Shown: positions 13,087 through 24,840 of the stretch, piece after piece
Layout of the letters: each line of letters opens with the position of its first letter
How positions within the stretch are numbered: position 1 is the first letter of the stretch
NCBI GenBank assembly: GCA_026225945.1
Contig: JAMJFZ010001657.1
Location: 3,258,001-3,322,000, forward strand
From: Cricetomys ansorgei
Lineage: Eukaryota; Chordata; Mammalia; Rodentia; Nesomyidae
Length of the DNA stretch: 64,000 nucleotides
Reading direction: 5' to 3'
Notes under the pieces: generated by a model
Databases searched by the model: none
The model's input: the letters and a program-made list of their open reading frames with translations, nothing else
What the model was told of the DNA's origin: nothing
Position numbers and translations under genes: made by a program

Positions 13087-13129
<43 letters not shown>
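13087..13129. repeat. (CA)n microsatellite
   Basis: Roughly twenty uninterrupted CA units. Confidence 0.95.
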
Positions 13130-13130
<1 letters not shown>

Positions 13131-14828
13131 ATGAGCATGCCACCCATTCTTCCCTAAAGAAATAAAAATACATATGTAACAAGTGGGAAGGACAGGTAAA
13201 GAGGAGCTGGTGTTGGGAGGTCGAGGAGGGCAGGGTTCTAAAGGACTTGGAGCCATTCCCCAGGCTAAGCAAGGACAGTAAGCATCTTAACCCTTCAGCA
13301 ATGGAACCTGCTATGCTAGAAGTGACACAGGCATGCATTCTCCTGGCTTTGCAGCCAGAGACCCTGCCGCTGCTTCCCTTCCTGACACTGTATGGGTAAA
13401 AAGTTTTTTCTTCTTGAGGAGAAAAGCGGTTCCATATTTTGTGTTTATCAGATATAGCAGATTTGTAGGCTAAGACAGTAAATTCTTAGGGGAAGGGCTC
13501 CCGGACCATTACGAGCTGGTCCAAGCCTGATCTTACACTTTTCCCAGCAAATGAGGGCGGGACCTGCAAATGGAGAATGCTGTCATGACTGAGCCTTGAG
13601 TCTCCTTAGAGGGCAGCAAACACCTCAAAACAACTCATCTTGTCCAGAGGGGAGAGCCGTGTGGGGACCTGGCTGGAGGAAGGAGGCAGGAGGGAAGTGT
13701 TATTTAGTGATGCCAGCTCAGCTGACAGTTGATGCTTATCACCAGTTTGAGACTGATCCTGGGACATCAACCTCTTGCAGGTAAGGAAACAGCTGTGGAT
13801 AAGGAGACTCTTTACCTATCAGTCTCTTCAGTGATAGGGTACCAGGCAGGCCAGCTGTAAGCCTTGTGGGTGCCCAGTTTTGAGCCCACCAGGACCAATC
13901 TCGGGGGGGGGGGTGTAGACTCATCCCAGGCTTGTTTCTGTGTCCATTCGAGTGTCTAATAAAGTCCCTGCCAAGGTGCATCGTGCTTAGGAACAAAATC
14001 ATCTCCTAACTCTCATAGATAAAACCCGGCTAGCTGCTGCACCAGAACAATGGCCCCTCTGACACATTCTTTCACACTGACTGTAACAACCTCCAAGACG
14101 TGCTCTTTGTCCTTCCTGGAGCTGTTATTAGAGAGCATCTCTCCTCTAAGGTCTTTCCAAGTAGGGCTGGTAGCTTGTCTTGCCTGCCTCCATTTTCTTC
14201 TTGGCTATGCTCAGAATAAAGCTCACACTGCCTCTCTAGAGCGTGGCTTGGCTGGATCATGTGGGCTTTGGGGTCAAACGAGCTTGGGTCGATACCCTGA
14301 CTCAGTCACTCGCCTGCCCTTGGTCACGTAGCTCGGAGCCTATTGGTCCGGCTGGAAAGAGTAGCCCACAGATCGAATGATTCTTGTCAAGTTTTGCTAT
14401 CAGTGTTTGTTGACCTCTTGAAAGCAGCCAGGATGTGTGAGGCTTCTAAGGAAGCTGTCCAGACCCGAAACCTCGTGGTTTTTTTTTTTTAAATGATGAT
14501 TGTGAGTGCTTTGGAAACTATGGTGGCCTTTTGTAGATATTAAAATTCTGCTTTAATCACCAGTTTTGCAAAGTTTTGTTTTTAGTAAATGATTTCTATT
14601 TCACCAAAAACCCCACAACTTTCTCACTTGTCATGACTCTGGGTGTTTTTTAGTCTACACAATGCTAGTGTCTGCCTTTAAATTGTCCTCTGTCTTCAGA
14701 ATAACAGGGATATTAATTTCGTCAGTTTTCGGATAAATCATTTTGGCTTCGCTTTCAATGTTGTAACTTTATTTCTTGGTATTTTTGTTTTTCAATTTCT
14801 ACATTGTTTCTTACAAAATATACTAGAC

Positions 14829-15090
14829 GTGGGGCTGGGAATGAGATTCTCCAGCACCCACATAAAAGCCAGTAGGCACGACAGCTCACCTCACCTATAA
14901 TCCCAGCAGGCAAGGCGGAGATGGGGAAGGACCCTTAGGGCGAGAGGACTAGCTAGACTAGTCAGACTGATTAGCTCAGGGGTCGGCGAGAGACCCTGCC
15001 TCAGTCAATATAGCAGGAAGACACCTAAATATGTCAGTCTCTGGCTTCCTGAACACACACATGCCCACACAGGTGACACACATACACATG
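14829..15090 (+). repeat. B3/B4-type SINE, diverged
   Basis: GGGGCTGGGAATGAGATTC then CAGCACCCACATAAAAGCC and CACCTATAATCCCAGCAGGC, the pattern of tRNA-headed composite rodent SINEs, ending in CA-rich sequence. Confidence 0.6.
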
Positions 15091-15612
15091 TGGGTGCACA
15101 CTGCACACTTAATTGTGCACAAAATAGTTAACTCTTTAAACTTCTGATGTCTTCAGATAGCTTAGATACCTTCTAAACTCAAGACCTAACTACATCACAT
15201 ATTTTTCAATAATATTTATAAAGACCCGGTTCAAAATACATTTAAAGTCCCACTAAACGTTCTTCTCCATTCATTTATAATTTACGTTGTATTGCTTGTC
15301 TCAAATACTTAAGGGATTCAAGCATTATATCATACACTTAGCTTAAATTTTTCTTTTTTTCTTTTTTCTTATTTTTTGAGGGTGGGGTGGGCAGGATCTC
15401 ATGTAGCCCAGGTTAGCCTCACACTTACCAAGTGAGCTTCTGATCCTCCTGCCTCTATCTCCCTGGTGCTTGAACAATGGGCATGTGCCACTAGACCTAG
15501 TTATTTCAGTGCTTGGATCAAACCGCAAGGGCATGGTAGACCAGCTGACCAGCATCCCCAGGAACTTACCTTTAAGTTTAGTTAAAAACAGAAACAAAAA
15601 CATAATCTGGAC

Positions 15613-15748
15613 CAGGTGATGGTGGCTTGCGCCTTTAATCCCAGCACTCAGGAGGCTTAGGCAGATGGACCTCTGAGTTTGAGGCGAGCCTGGTCTACTG
15701 AGTGAGTTCCGGGACGCCAAAGATATACAGAGAAACACAGAGAAATAT
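15613..15748 (+). repeat. B1 SINE with terminal (TG)n
   Basis: TTGCGCCTTTAATCCCAGCA, GAGCCTGGTCTACTGAGTGA and a GAGAAACACAGAG end; a TG microsatellite (15750-15772) follows the A-rich tail. Confidence 0.9.
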
Positions 15749-15918
15749 ATGTGTGTGTGTGTGTGTGTGTGTGCACACGCGTGTGCATTGTCAGAATCTC
15801 GTAGACTACTTTTGTTAATTACATTATTTGAATTCCTTACTAAGTTTGATGATTTTCCTACTTGTCTGGCTAAAATTTGCCTCATGTATGGTGAAGGTGC
15901 ATTAAAATTCACAGGGCG

Positions 15919-15985
15919 AGTTTGCAGGTGAGGTGGTACAGTATTTGCCTGGCACGTGTGAAGTCTTGGGTTCTATTCCAAGGAC
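15919..15985 (+). repeat. ID-like SINE, diverged
   Basis: Resembles the ID/BC1 head: GGTGGTACAGTATTTGCCTG with a following TTGGGTTCTATTCCAAGG. Old copy; young rat-type ID elements were not seen in the window. Confidence 0.5.
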
Positions 15986-16210
15986 TGTAGAAGCAGCTGG
16001 AAAACATGCTTTTTATTGTTTTGCTTTCTTCTTAAATTGACCCTTTGAACCCTGATGTCCCTGTCCTTCACCTCCACGAAGGCTCCCCGGGTTCAAGCCC
16101 ACCCTCTTCTCTTGTGTAGGTTCCTGTTTGTGTTTGTCTTTATCTTTCACTTTGAATCTTCACGTACTTCAACATGTATCTCTTATAAACACCTTGTGTT
16201 AGACATGCGT

Positions 16211-16433
16211 CAGTGGTTCTCAACCTGTGGGCTGTGACCCCTTAGGGGATCGAATGGTCCTTTCACAGGGGTCGCCTAAGACCATCTGCACATCAGATAC
16301 CTACATTACAATTCATAACACTATCAAAATTACAGTATGAAGTAGCAACATAAATAATGTTACGGTTGGGGGTCACCACATCATGAGGAACTGTATTAAA
16401 GGGTCACAGCATTAGGAAGGTTGAGAACCACTG
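16211..16433 (+). mobile_element. URR1 (hAT-Charlie) non-autonomous DNA transposon
   Basis: Terminal inverted repeats CAGTGGTTCTCAACCTGTGG on the left and GGTTGAGAACCACTG on the right bracket about 223 bp. The interior contains the URR1 landmarks GGGGTCGCCTAAGACCATC and GGTTGGGGGTCACCACATC. No transposase. The flanking 8-bp duplication is not clear. Confidence 0.85.
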
Positions 16434-17029
16434 TGTTAGAGTGTCTTCTGAATCTTAGGATCCTTGTCTTTGAGCTGGCTATGAACCATCGGACCACAAC
16501 ACGACAGCATATCCACTGCACGCTAAACTTAAATGGCACACTTGAGACACGGTACCACGTTTATTTTATTATAACCTTTCCTGTAACATGCCTACTAGAT
16601 AACACAGTTTATGCTACCAGAAATAGGGCAAAATATCAAAGTATAATACAGAATTCATAATCATATATTTCTTACAAGCAAATCATTTATGGAATTATAT
16701 ACACATATCTGTATCATACATGTGTATGGGGAGATTTGATTTCTGGCTAGATGGAAACCACATTATGCAGGCTTGACTTCCAGGGAATCAGATAATGCAT
16801 AGTATTTACTGTCCACTGAAGAGAATTACTCTGAAAGAAAACACAAAGGAGAAGAGTCACCCACAGAGCTAACCAGGTTAAACATGCTGGGTACAATCAA
16901 AACCCCAGGAGAACCTCATAATGAAGGAGAATTCAAGCTTCTTATTTACCAACAATGTTTATGGTCAACATTTGAACTCAAGAATTCTAAAGGATGTAAT
17001 TGAAAATGTAATTTTCTTTTTTGTTTTTG

Positions 17030-17150
17030 AGACAGAGTCTGACGTAGCCTAGGCTGGCCTTGAATGCTATATCACAGAGAGTGAGCTTGAACTCTTGGTC
17101 CTCCTGCCTCTACCACCCAAATGCTGGAATTATAGACTAATACCACCAGG
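17030..17150 (-). repeat. B1 SINE, diverged
   Basis: The plus strand shows the reverse of B1: TTGAGACAGAGTCTGACG, CTAGGCTGGCCTTGAATGC and a CCTCCTGCCTCTACCACCC end. Confidence 0.75.
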
Positions 17151-17169
17151 TCTGGATCTTTCAAGAAAT

Positions 17170-17243
17170 TGTGTGTGCACATGTGTGCATGTGCATGTAG
17201 GCATGTGCATGTGTGTGTGTGCATGCATGTGTGCATGTATGCA

Positions 17244-17290
<47 letters not shown>
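17170..17290. repeat. (TG)n microsatellite
   Basis: Imperfect TGTGCA units pass into about nineteen pure TG units near 17247-17284. Confidence 0.93.
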
Positions 17291-17291
<1 letters not shown>

Positions 17292-17334
17292 CATATGCAG
17301 TGGACTTATATGCCCATACATGGATGTGTACATG

Positions 17335-17545
17335 CACATGGAGGCCAGAGAACAACCTTGGCTGTTGTCTCTCAGGTGCTGTGCACCTTGTCAGCTAGAC
17401 TGGATGGTCAGTAAGCCCCAGGGATCTGTCTGCCTGTCTCTGCTTTTCCAGTGCTGGGTTTCAAACTGTGCCACCACACTCAGCTTTCAGTGTGGACTCT
17501 GGGGTTAGAACGCAGGACCACATGCCTTCAAGGCTGAGTTATTTC
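17335..17545 (-). repeat. B3-type SINE
   Basis: Plus-strand landmarks are GAGGCCAGAGAACAACCTTG, CAGCTAGACTGGATGGTCAG and CAGTGCTGGGTTTCAAACTG, the reverse of a B3 element. Confidence 0.7.
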
Positions 17546-17587
17546 CCCACCCCGAAAGATTTTTTTCAATGGCAAATTGTGATATCA

Positions 17588-17684
17588 TTTATAATGCTCC
17601 CACATTATTGATATAAATTATAATACTGTAAAGTATTCGGTAGCTGTTGGTATCATAGAGAACTGTAAACTATCTCCCTTTATA
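17588..17684 (-). terminator. Adam2: Candidate Adam2 polyadenylation region
   Basis: No canonical AATAAA was found within the first few hundred bases past the stop codon. Two weaker TATAAA hexamers occur on the minus strand, at 17679-17684 and 17588-17593, about 90 and 180 nt past the stop. Which is used, if either, cannot be told from sequence alone. Confidence 0.25.
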
Positions 17685-17771
17685 GCATGTTATATGCTAT
17701 ATTGTTACATCCCTCTTTCCCTTGGAACGCTGAAGGCTCACCGTGACATCATGGGGTCTTTGCTGTCCAGA

Positions 17772-17805
17772 CTAGTCTTTGGATTCACTTTCGCTTTCAA
17801 ATTGC
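17772..17805 (-). CDS. Adam2: Adam2 exon 20 (terminal coding exon)
   Basis: Follows TTTTACTATACAG. The split codon GA|G is completed and [10 protein letters not shown] is read, then TAG at 17772-17774. This decapeptide is identical to the mouse ADAM2 tail. Too short to stand out as an ORF; found by looking for the acidic tail. Confidence 0.93.
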
Positions 17806-20800
17806 CTGTATAGTAAAAGATAAGGATAATTTCTTAGAGACAGTGATTGCCAGGTAATTAGACTGAGCTCACTGCAGATTCTTAACATTTTTGGCTAAAC
17901 TGACTTTAAGCTTTTTTTGTGGCCACTCATCTTTACCTTTGTTCATTGCTGTTAAATTTCCTAGTTTATTCCTGCCCCCTGGCCTGCTTGGTTCTTACTG
18001 TCAAGTTTATACAACCGAGAGTTATCGAGGAAGAGGGAATCCCACTTGAAGAACTGCCCCCATCAGAGCGGTCTATGGCCATCTCTGTGAGACAGTGTCT
18101 TGATGTGGGAGGCACAGCCCACTGTGGGCAGCTCCATCCCTACACAGGTGGGTCTGGGCTGTATTAAAAAAAACAAAACAAAACAAACTAGAGCGTGAAC
18201 CGGTCTCCATGTCATAGTGCTGGGGTGTCAGACACATTGCCTGCCCGGTTTTTATGTGGGTGATGGTGGTTGAATCCAGGTTCTCAGGTTGTACGTAAGC
18301 ACTTCACCTACTGCGGTATCTCCCCAGCCCACGCTACCCTCCTGTGTTTTCTTCCTGAGGCGGAGTCTCACTATGTAGCTCAGTCTGGCTGGAGCTTGCC
18401 ATGGAGACTAGGCTGGCTTAGAGTTCATGGTCCTCCTGCCACACGTGCCTCCGTGCTGCAGTCATGGCTTGTAGTCTTGTTATTCTAGATTAATTCTTTA
18501 TCTTTTACCTTTGGTTGCCTAGATCCGCACTTAAGTTTAAAAAAAAAAAAAAAAGTTAAAACTGAATAAAAGGAAAAGCTGCTTTCCTGAACTTCTTTGC
18601 CATTTTCTTTTTTCAAAATAGCATATAAAAACTATTTACAGTGGATGGAGGGTAAAAATTAAACAATGTTTAATGCACATTGGATAATTAATATGAGGGA
18701 GACAGTAATTTTTATTCACTTTTACCCGTAGAAGAGGCCTAAGAGTTTTTTGTTTTGCTTGTGTTTTAGCACACAAAGTAACAGATCTCCCTGTGACATT
18801 TTCATACTTACTAAATTTCTTATAAGATTAAGACCAATAGTTAAAAAAAACCTTTGTTATATTATATTCATAAATTAAATTAATAAATTAAATTGCTTAT
18901 ACTAATCATCACTATAAGTTCTCAGTTTCCACACAGAGAAAAGCGTTAGGTCTGCGTCACCAGCTACACCTGTCTGGACGTCGTTGATAACTCATAGTGC
19001 CAACAGACTGTGAAAGCGAGAAAGCGGGTGCGAGATTCACATACTCGTCGCTCGAGTAGTCCTCGGACCTCCATTTCCTCCTCTGGGAGTGGACCTTCAC
19101 CAGCATGGCTATCAGGATGCAGATCACAATGTAGAAAGGGATGATCAGGAAAAACGGCCACCGCGTAGACTTGGAGTGATAAGCCGTCGGCAGGTAGGGC
19201 CGCGCTGGCAAAGACAGTGTCGGGGTTAGGATGCAGTCGCGTACAGAGTGCAGCAGAGCAGTCGGCGGCATTGCCGGGCGCCGCTGGGCTGTTAGAGCAA
19301 GCACGCTGCACTGCTTAGCAACCTTGTGACGGACACGTCTGGGTATGGTGCAGGCAACGTGGTTCGTCAGAGCCCCCACCCTCAGCCTCGCCAGATCCTT
19401 GTGTAAAGAGTCCTGTCCCCTGGTTCTCTGTTTGTAGGTATCATTTAAAGGATTTTAAAAAACTTCACGTGCATGTTTGTCTGCATGTGTGCATGTGCAC
19501 TGTGCATGACTGGTGGCTGAGGAGACCAGAGAGGGCGCTGGGATCTTCTGGAACTGGAATTACAGATCGCGAGCCGCCGCGTGAGTGCTGGAAGGTAGAC
19601 ATGGGTCCTCCACAGCACGAGCCAGGGCTGTGAACGGCTGAGCCCTCTCTCTCTCTCTCCAGCCCCTGTTCCTTGCTTTGCATCGGGGGCTTTTCTATCC
19701 CAGCTAGTCTCTGTCTGATCGAATAGACAAAAGGAATTGAAGCGTGATCCCTGTTACCAGTGAGGTGTTCTCAAACTCTTAATTCTGGTAAAAAAAAAAA
19801 AAAGCTATACATAATGTTTTAGGTCCAAATGGTGTTTTATTTAAAAATACATGCCCTCATGTCCTTTCTCACAAATTGTTTCTTCAAAGATTCCTTCCAG
19901 AATATTTATAGTTTAAGTTTTCATTATTTAGATCCGTGGTCCACTTCATAGAGCATCAACTTGTTGGCTTACAACAGCCTGTAACCTCAGCTCCAGGAAG
20001 ATCCAGCACCTCTGGTCTCTGAGAACACCTGCACTCACATGTACATACCCACCCCCAACAAACACACACACACACACACATACACAACTTGAAAAATAAT
20101 AAAAGCAGAGTCAATTAAAAAAGATACACTGGGCATGGTGCTACATGCCTTTATTGCAGCACTCGGGAGGCAGAGGCTGTGAGTTGGAGGCCAGCCTGGC
20201 TGCACTGTGAGTTCCAGGACAGCCAGGGGCTACACAGTGAGACCTTTGAGAAGTGCATTTTTTTTTAATCCGTTAGGATTTTCTCTGTGATTAGTTGCAT
20301 CACACACACACATAAGAGCAACATCTCTTCATCTTTTCTAGTCTTTCATTCCTTTCTTGTTCTTTCCTCAGTGTGAGGCCTAGAGCATAGGTAACACAGT
20401 GAGAGCAGAGTCCATTGCTTTGCTCCTAAATTTATGGGAAAATAAATATTGCTTATCAGACAATGTGTCTGCTACAATTTTTTGATGTCCATTATCAAAC
20501 TGACCGGGTCACCCTCTGTTGGTCTGTTCACTTCTTTGCGGCAGGTGAGGGATCTCAACCTCAACTTTTCCCTCTCCCTCTCTCTGTCTCTCTGTCTCTC
20601 ACAGTACCAAGGATTGTAATAGTTGCTGCTGTAAGAGCACCTGGCTGATGGGGGAGGACATTGTTAATCCAGCAGAGGCAGGAAGACTGCCAGTTCCAGG
20701 CAAGCCACTCATTCTTCCAACAGGATAGACATCTTCAAGTTTCTGTTCAGCTTTTCAGGTCTGGACACAAAAGGTTGAGGCCGATCATTTTCCGAAGACT

Positions 20801-23800
20801 GGGTAGAAGGTGGACAGCCTGGGCTCCTTGCTCTTGCTCTCAGGGACCTCCAAAGAGAGTGATCTTTTTCTTCTTTGCATCATCTCAGCTTCTTCTTGGG
20901 GTCTAGGGTCTCCTTACTACCTGTGGTCCCCTCAAGGTGTGTACAATGGTACCGGCTGTCTGCACTGCCAGAGTCAGGGATTTTGATTCTCCTGTATTTC
21001 TGGTCCACATGTGACTCTGGGCAGCTGTCCTTGAGGTGGCAATTCCCTCAGGTCTTTGTTGGTGGTCAAGCACTACACGCATCGGGGTGGGGCGTTAACC
21101 TTTTGTGGGTCCTCATTGCTGTTAGGGGTCCTTGGTCTGAGAGGCTGGGGACTGTGACCAAAGGGCTACACTGTAGCCGCTACAGCCAAGCTGATCCGGC
21201 ACCCACTGATAGAGTCCATGACAAGGTGCTGTTGATTAAAAATGAAAAGGGATCTTTGGGTCCTGCCCTCTCTTGTGCCTCATGCAAAAGGCCAGCACTG
21301 GCTGCTAGGTGGCCACAGTGGGTGCAGTGACTTTGCTCATTTCTCCAGGTTAGTATATTTATGGGAAGAAGCCTTCCTATGTTTAAGTCAACCATGGGAA
21401 TTGTAGAACCGGTCTTTAAAGGACAGCATGGCATGATAACTCTGATCAGATAATTGGCTTTACTGGGGGACAAAGGTAAGTGATTACATTGTTTGATTTC
21501 CTTTATAGCATCTTCATATGGCCAGTGTGTGGCGCTGTGTCCTTCTGAGAGCAGTTTTGGACACAGAAACTTCCGTAAGTCTGTTGGTCTTTATGTAACT
21601 CCATGAGAGCATCAGGACAAAAGCCTCACTGTTGAGAGAGTTTGAGCCATTCTACAAAGCATGGGAAGCTGTGCCTCTCCGTCCAAGAACTCACAGTGAG
21701 ACACGGTTGCTTGTTGGAACTACATCAACAAAATGAAAAGCAAGGAGGTGGGGGCTGGAATAGAGCCCTGCTGGCCAGCTTTATAAGCACGAAGTTTACT
21801 GGAAAAGTGTCCCGCTCTTCCCAGGGACAGGGAAGGCAGGCAGGCTATCCAGAGCAGCGAGAAAATCATGCCTTTCGGATTTACTTTAGAGAGTGTCTCA
21901 AGACAAAATATCAACAGTAACAACAAAACCCTCAGGAGCAAGGGTTAAATACCTTGCAGTGAGTGCCATTTTGTCCGGTGTATTTTGTTGCTATAGTGAA
22001 CGGCACTGATTGACCATCTTACAGTAGACACTCATTGGTACCGATTTTTTTTTTTCCTTCATGGGATTGTACTCAGGGCCTTTTATGTGCTAAGTTCCAT
22101 ATCGCTAAACTATATCCCTACCCCTGGTCTAGAATTTTAACTTTTTAATACAAGTAAGTATACACTATGATGTGCATCATTTATAAAGGAGGCTCTTTGC
22201 TTTCTCCTTCTTCTCCTTCTCCATCTTCTTTCCCTTCTCCTTCTCCTCCTCCTCCTCTCCTCCTCCTCCTCCTCCTCCTCCTCCTCCTCCTTCTCCTCCT
22301 CTTATTCTTCTTCTTCTTCTGCCTCTTCTTCTTCTTCTTTTGGTTAGCTTGCACATGTGAATTTGGCATCAGGGTCATGTTTTCCTCAAACAATAAATTA
22401 GTTGATAGGGCTTCTCCTACTACTGTTCTTTAAGTGGTATTTCTTGCTTGCAAAAATGTGTCTCAGTTCATCTTCATCTGGTCCTACATTTCCTTTTATC
22501 TTGTCTTCCTGATGTGTGTGTGTGTGTGTGTCCATCTGTCTACCCTTTGGTTGACAACTCCTCTTCATACCTGGGTGGTTTTGCTAGCTTGTTTCTTGTT
22601 GGTAGTAGACAGGAACCCAAAACAAGCACATTCCTTCCGACCTTGTCCAGTTCACAAAGATGGGATTCTTCCAGTGTGAGCTTCTGGGTGTTGAATAAAA
22701 AATCCCCTAAGGACACAAACACGGTCTCTTTGGAGGAGACTTTTCTTGGTTTTGGACCTTGTTGTGGCTACTGTAGACTGACCAGCTTTATGTTCTTAGT
22801 AGCCTTCTCGGAGGTGGTGTGTGTGTGTGTGTGCGCGCGCGCGCGCGTGGTGTTCCAGAGGTGGAAGATAAGTGTCTTTCTCCACACCTTATCTTCCGTG
22901 TCTCTTGATGGCACGGTGCTCACCAGTTAGTCTGACTGGCTCCTGTCTTTGTCTCCCCAGCGGCAGGATTCCAAGTTTGTGTCTCCACACTCAGCATTTT
23001 TATGAGAGTCCTGGGGCTCAGACATGGGTCGCCGTGCTTGTGAGCAGGCACTTTACCGACTGAGTCATCTCCCCAGGACAGAAGAGGGAAACATTAAGAA
23101 CTACCCATGGCTTAGAGTTTGGAAAACAAGACTTTAGCTGTCAGCAAAATTCAGTTTTTATGTAAAATACGTCTCTTAACCACAGCGATGGCACCAGTCC
23201 TGCTGCGCCCCCTCCCCGCATCAGCAGTGTAGGAAATCGGATATTCCTCAGGCCCTTTGAGCTGCTGTCTTTTGGTCAGGCCTGATCACTAGGACTCACT
23301 GGTTAGATGGGGAGGATGAGAAGATTGTGGCAGCCATGGTGTCTTTCCTTATCCTCTCCAGAGGTGCCAACACCACCTATCTGATGTCTGTATCTGTACA
23401 ACAACTATCTGTTGTCCGTAGTAACCACCAGTTAGTTCCGGGCTGCGTCTGCCCCCGCGGTCCAGATCCAGTTTTGCAGCCCCAACCACAGTCACACGCC
23501 ACGCATCACACTGTCCCTCAGGTTCTGCTTCTGGTAAGATCACTTCTACTTGTCCCCAGAGCCCCAAGCATCTGCCTGTGGTTGACATCTCAGGCACGTC
23601 ACCATTCTGACTGGCTCTCGTCTTTGCCTCTAAGTGCTACCTCATACCTCATGTGCCTCATATTGAAGTCCCTCCACCTGTGACTTCTGTTCTTCCCAGG
23701 TGTTGGCTGGCATACTTATGTATTTGTGTGTGTGTATGTGTGTGTGTATACACATATATTATTATTTAGAACTAAAGCATAAATTACCATGTGTGGCTTA

Positions 23801-24794
23801 GCATTTAACATCTGTACATAATCTAAATATAAATTGGTATATCAAGCAATTGTTTATTAAGTTTAGCAAGTTATGGTGATGTTTTATTTCGTGAACCCAT
23901 GCCTCTTAGGCTGGCCTTGAACTCTCTATGTAGTAGAGGGTGACCTTGAATTCCTGACACTCTTGCCTCCATTTCCAAGCTCTGGGATCACAGGTGTGCC
24001 CCACTGGGTCTGGGGATGTGGTGCTGGGGGTGGAGCCTAGGGCTGCCTGCATGTTAGGTAAACACTCTACTGAGCCATATCCCCTGACCCACAGTGTTTT
24101 AATTATGTTTTCTACTTGTTAGTAAGACTTACCAGGGATCGACTCAGCTCGTTGTTGGTTGCCACTATCGACGCTCCCACCAGGCCATTCGGCCTGTGTA
24201 TTCGCACAATCTGGAGGTAAGTATGTGGGCTTACAGTGGCAATGCTTCTTGTTATTACAGACCTGAAAACAGCATAAAAATCACAGGCTAGGACAGGCAC
24301 CTAAGTCCATTAACACCCAGGAGAATTTGTAAACTAATGCTTTTATGTAAAGCAATGTCCATTTTCCTGTGTGGCTTATTTGGAAGGAGGAAGGAGAGGA
24401 GGAAGGAGAGCAGGAAGGAGAGGGCCTCAGCCCTTGTTCTCCTTAGCTGCTTCAGTGGCTTCCCTTTCTCACTCTCAGGTCTGCTACTTACACCATTATT
24501 GTTGCACATTGCTGGCGTGCAGTCATCGTAGTTCAGGAATGAATCTTCTATACATTCTTTATTCCGGCAAACCTAGAATGAACGAGGTAACTGATAAGCC
24601 AGCTAGACTCACCATTTAGTTAAAAGCATTCCATACAATATCCCAGTTAAACTGGCTATTGACAAAATGACAAAAAACAAACAACCAAAAACAAATCCCA
24701 GCACACATACTACAAGGGGGACACTCACATACTGCCGGTAGAAGTGTAAATTGGTATAGTTCTTATGGAAAGCGTATGAGAGTTCCAAAAGTTG

Positions 24795-24840
<46 letters not shown>

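Larger units (their letters stand above)
1..17500. other. Gene-poor flank downstream of Adam2
   Basis: No exon with a recognisable protein match and paired splice sites was found on either strand. The stretch holds SINEs, microsatellites, one URR1 element, possible LTR remnants and unassigned unique sequence; recognised repeats are listed separately. Stretches such as 950-2730, 4100-5390, 9200-11200 and 12900-14800 show nothing I can name. In mouse the gene on this side of Adam2 is Gulo, so its 5' end may lie just outside the left edge; that is background knowledge, not something seen here. Confidence 0.6.

Noticed and set aside
15343..15912. 189-codon open frame on the minus strand
   Set aside because: Built from an antisense B1 and a CA microsatellite.
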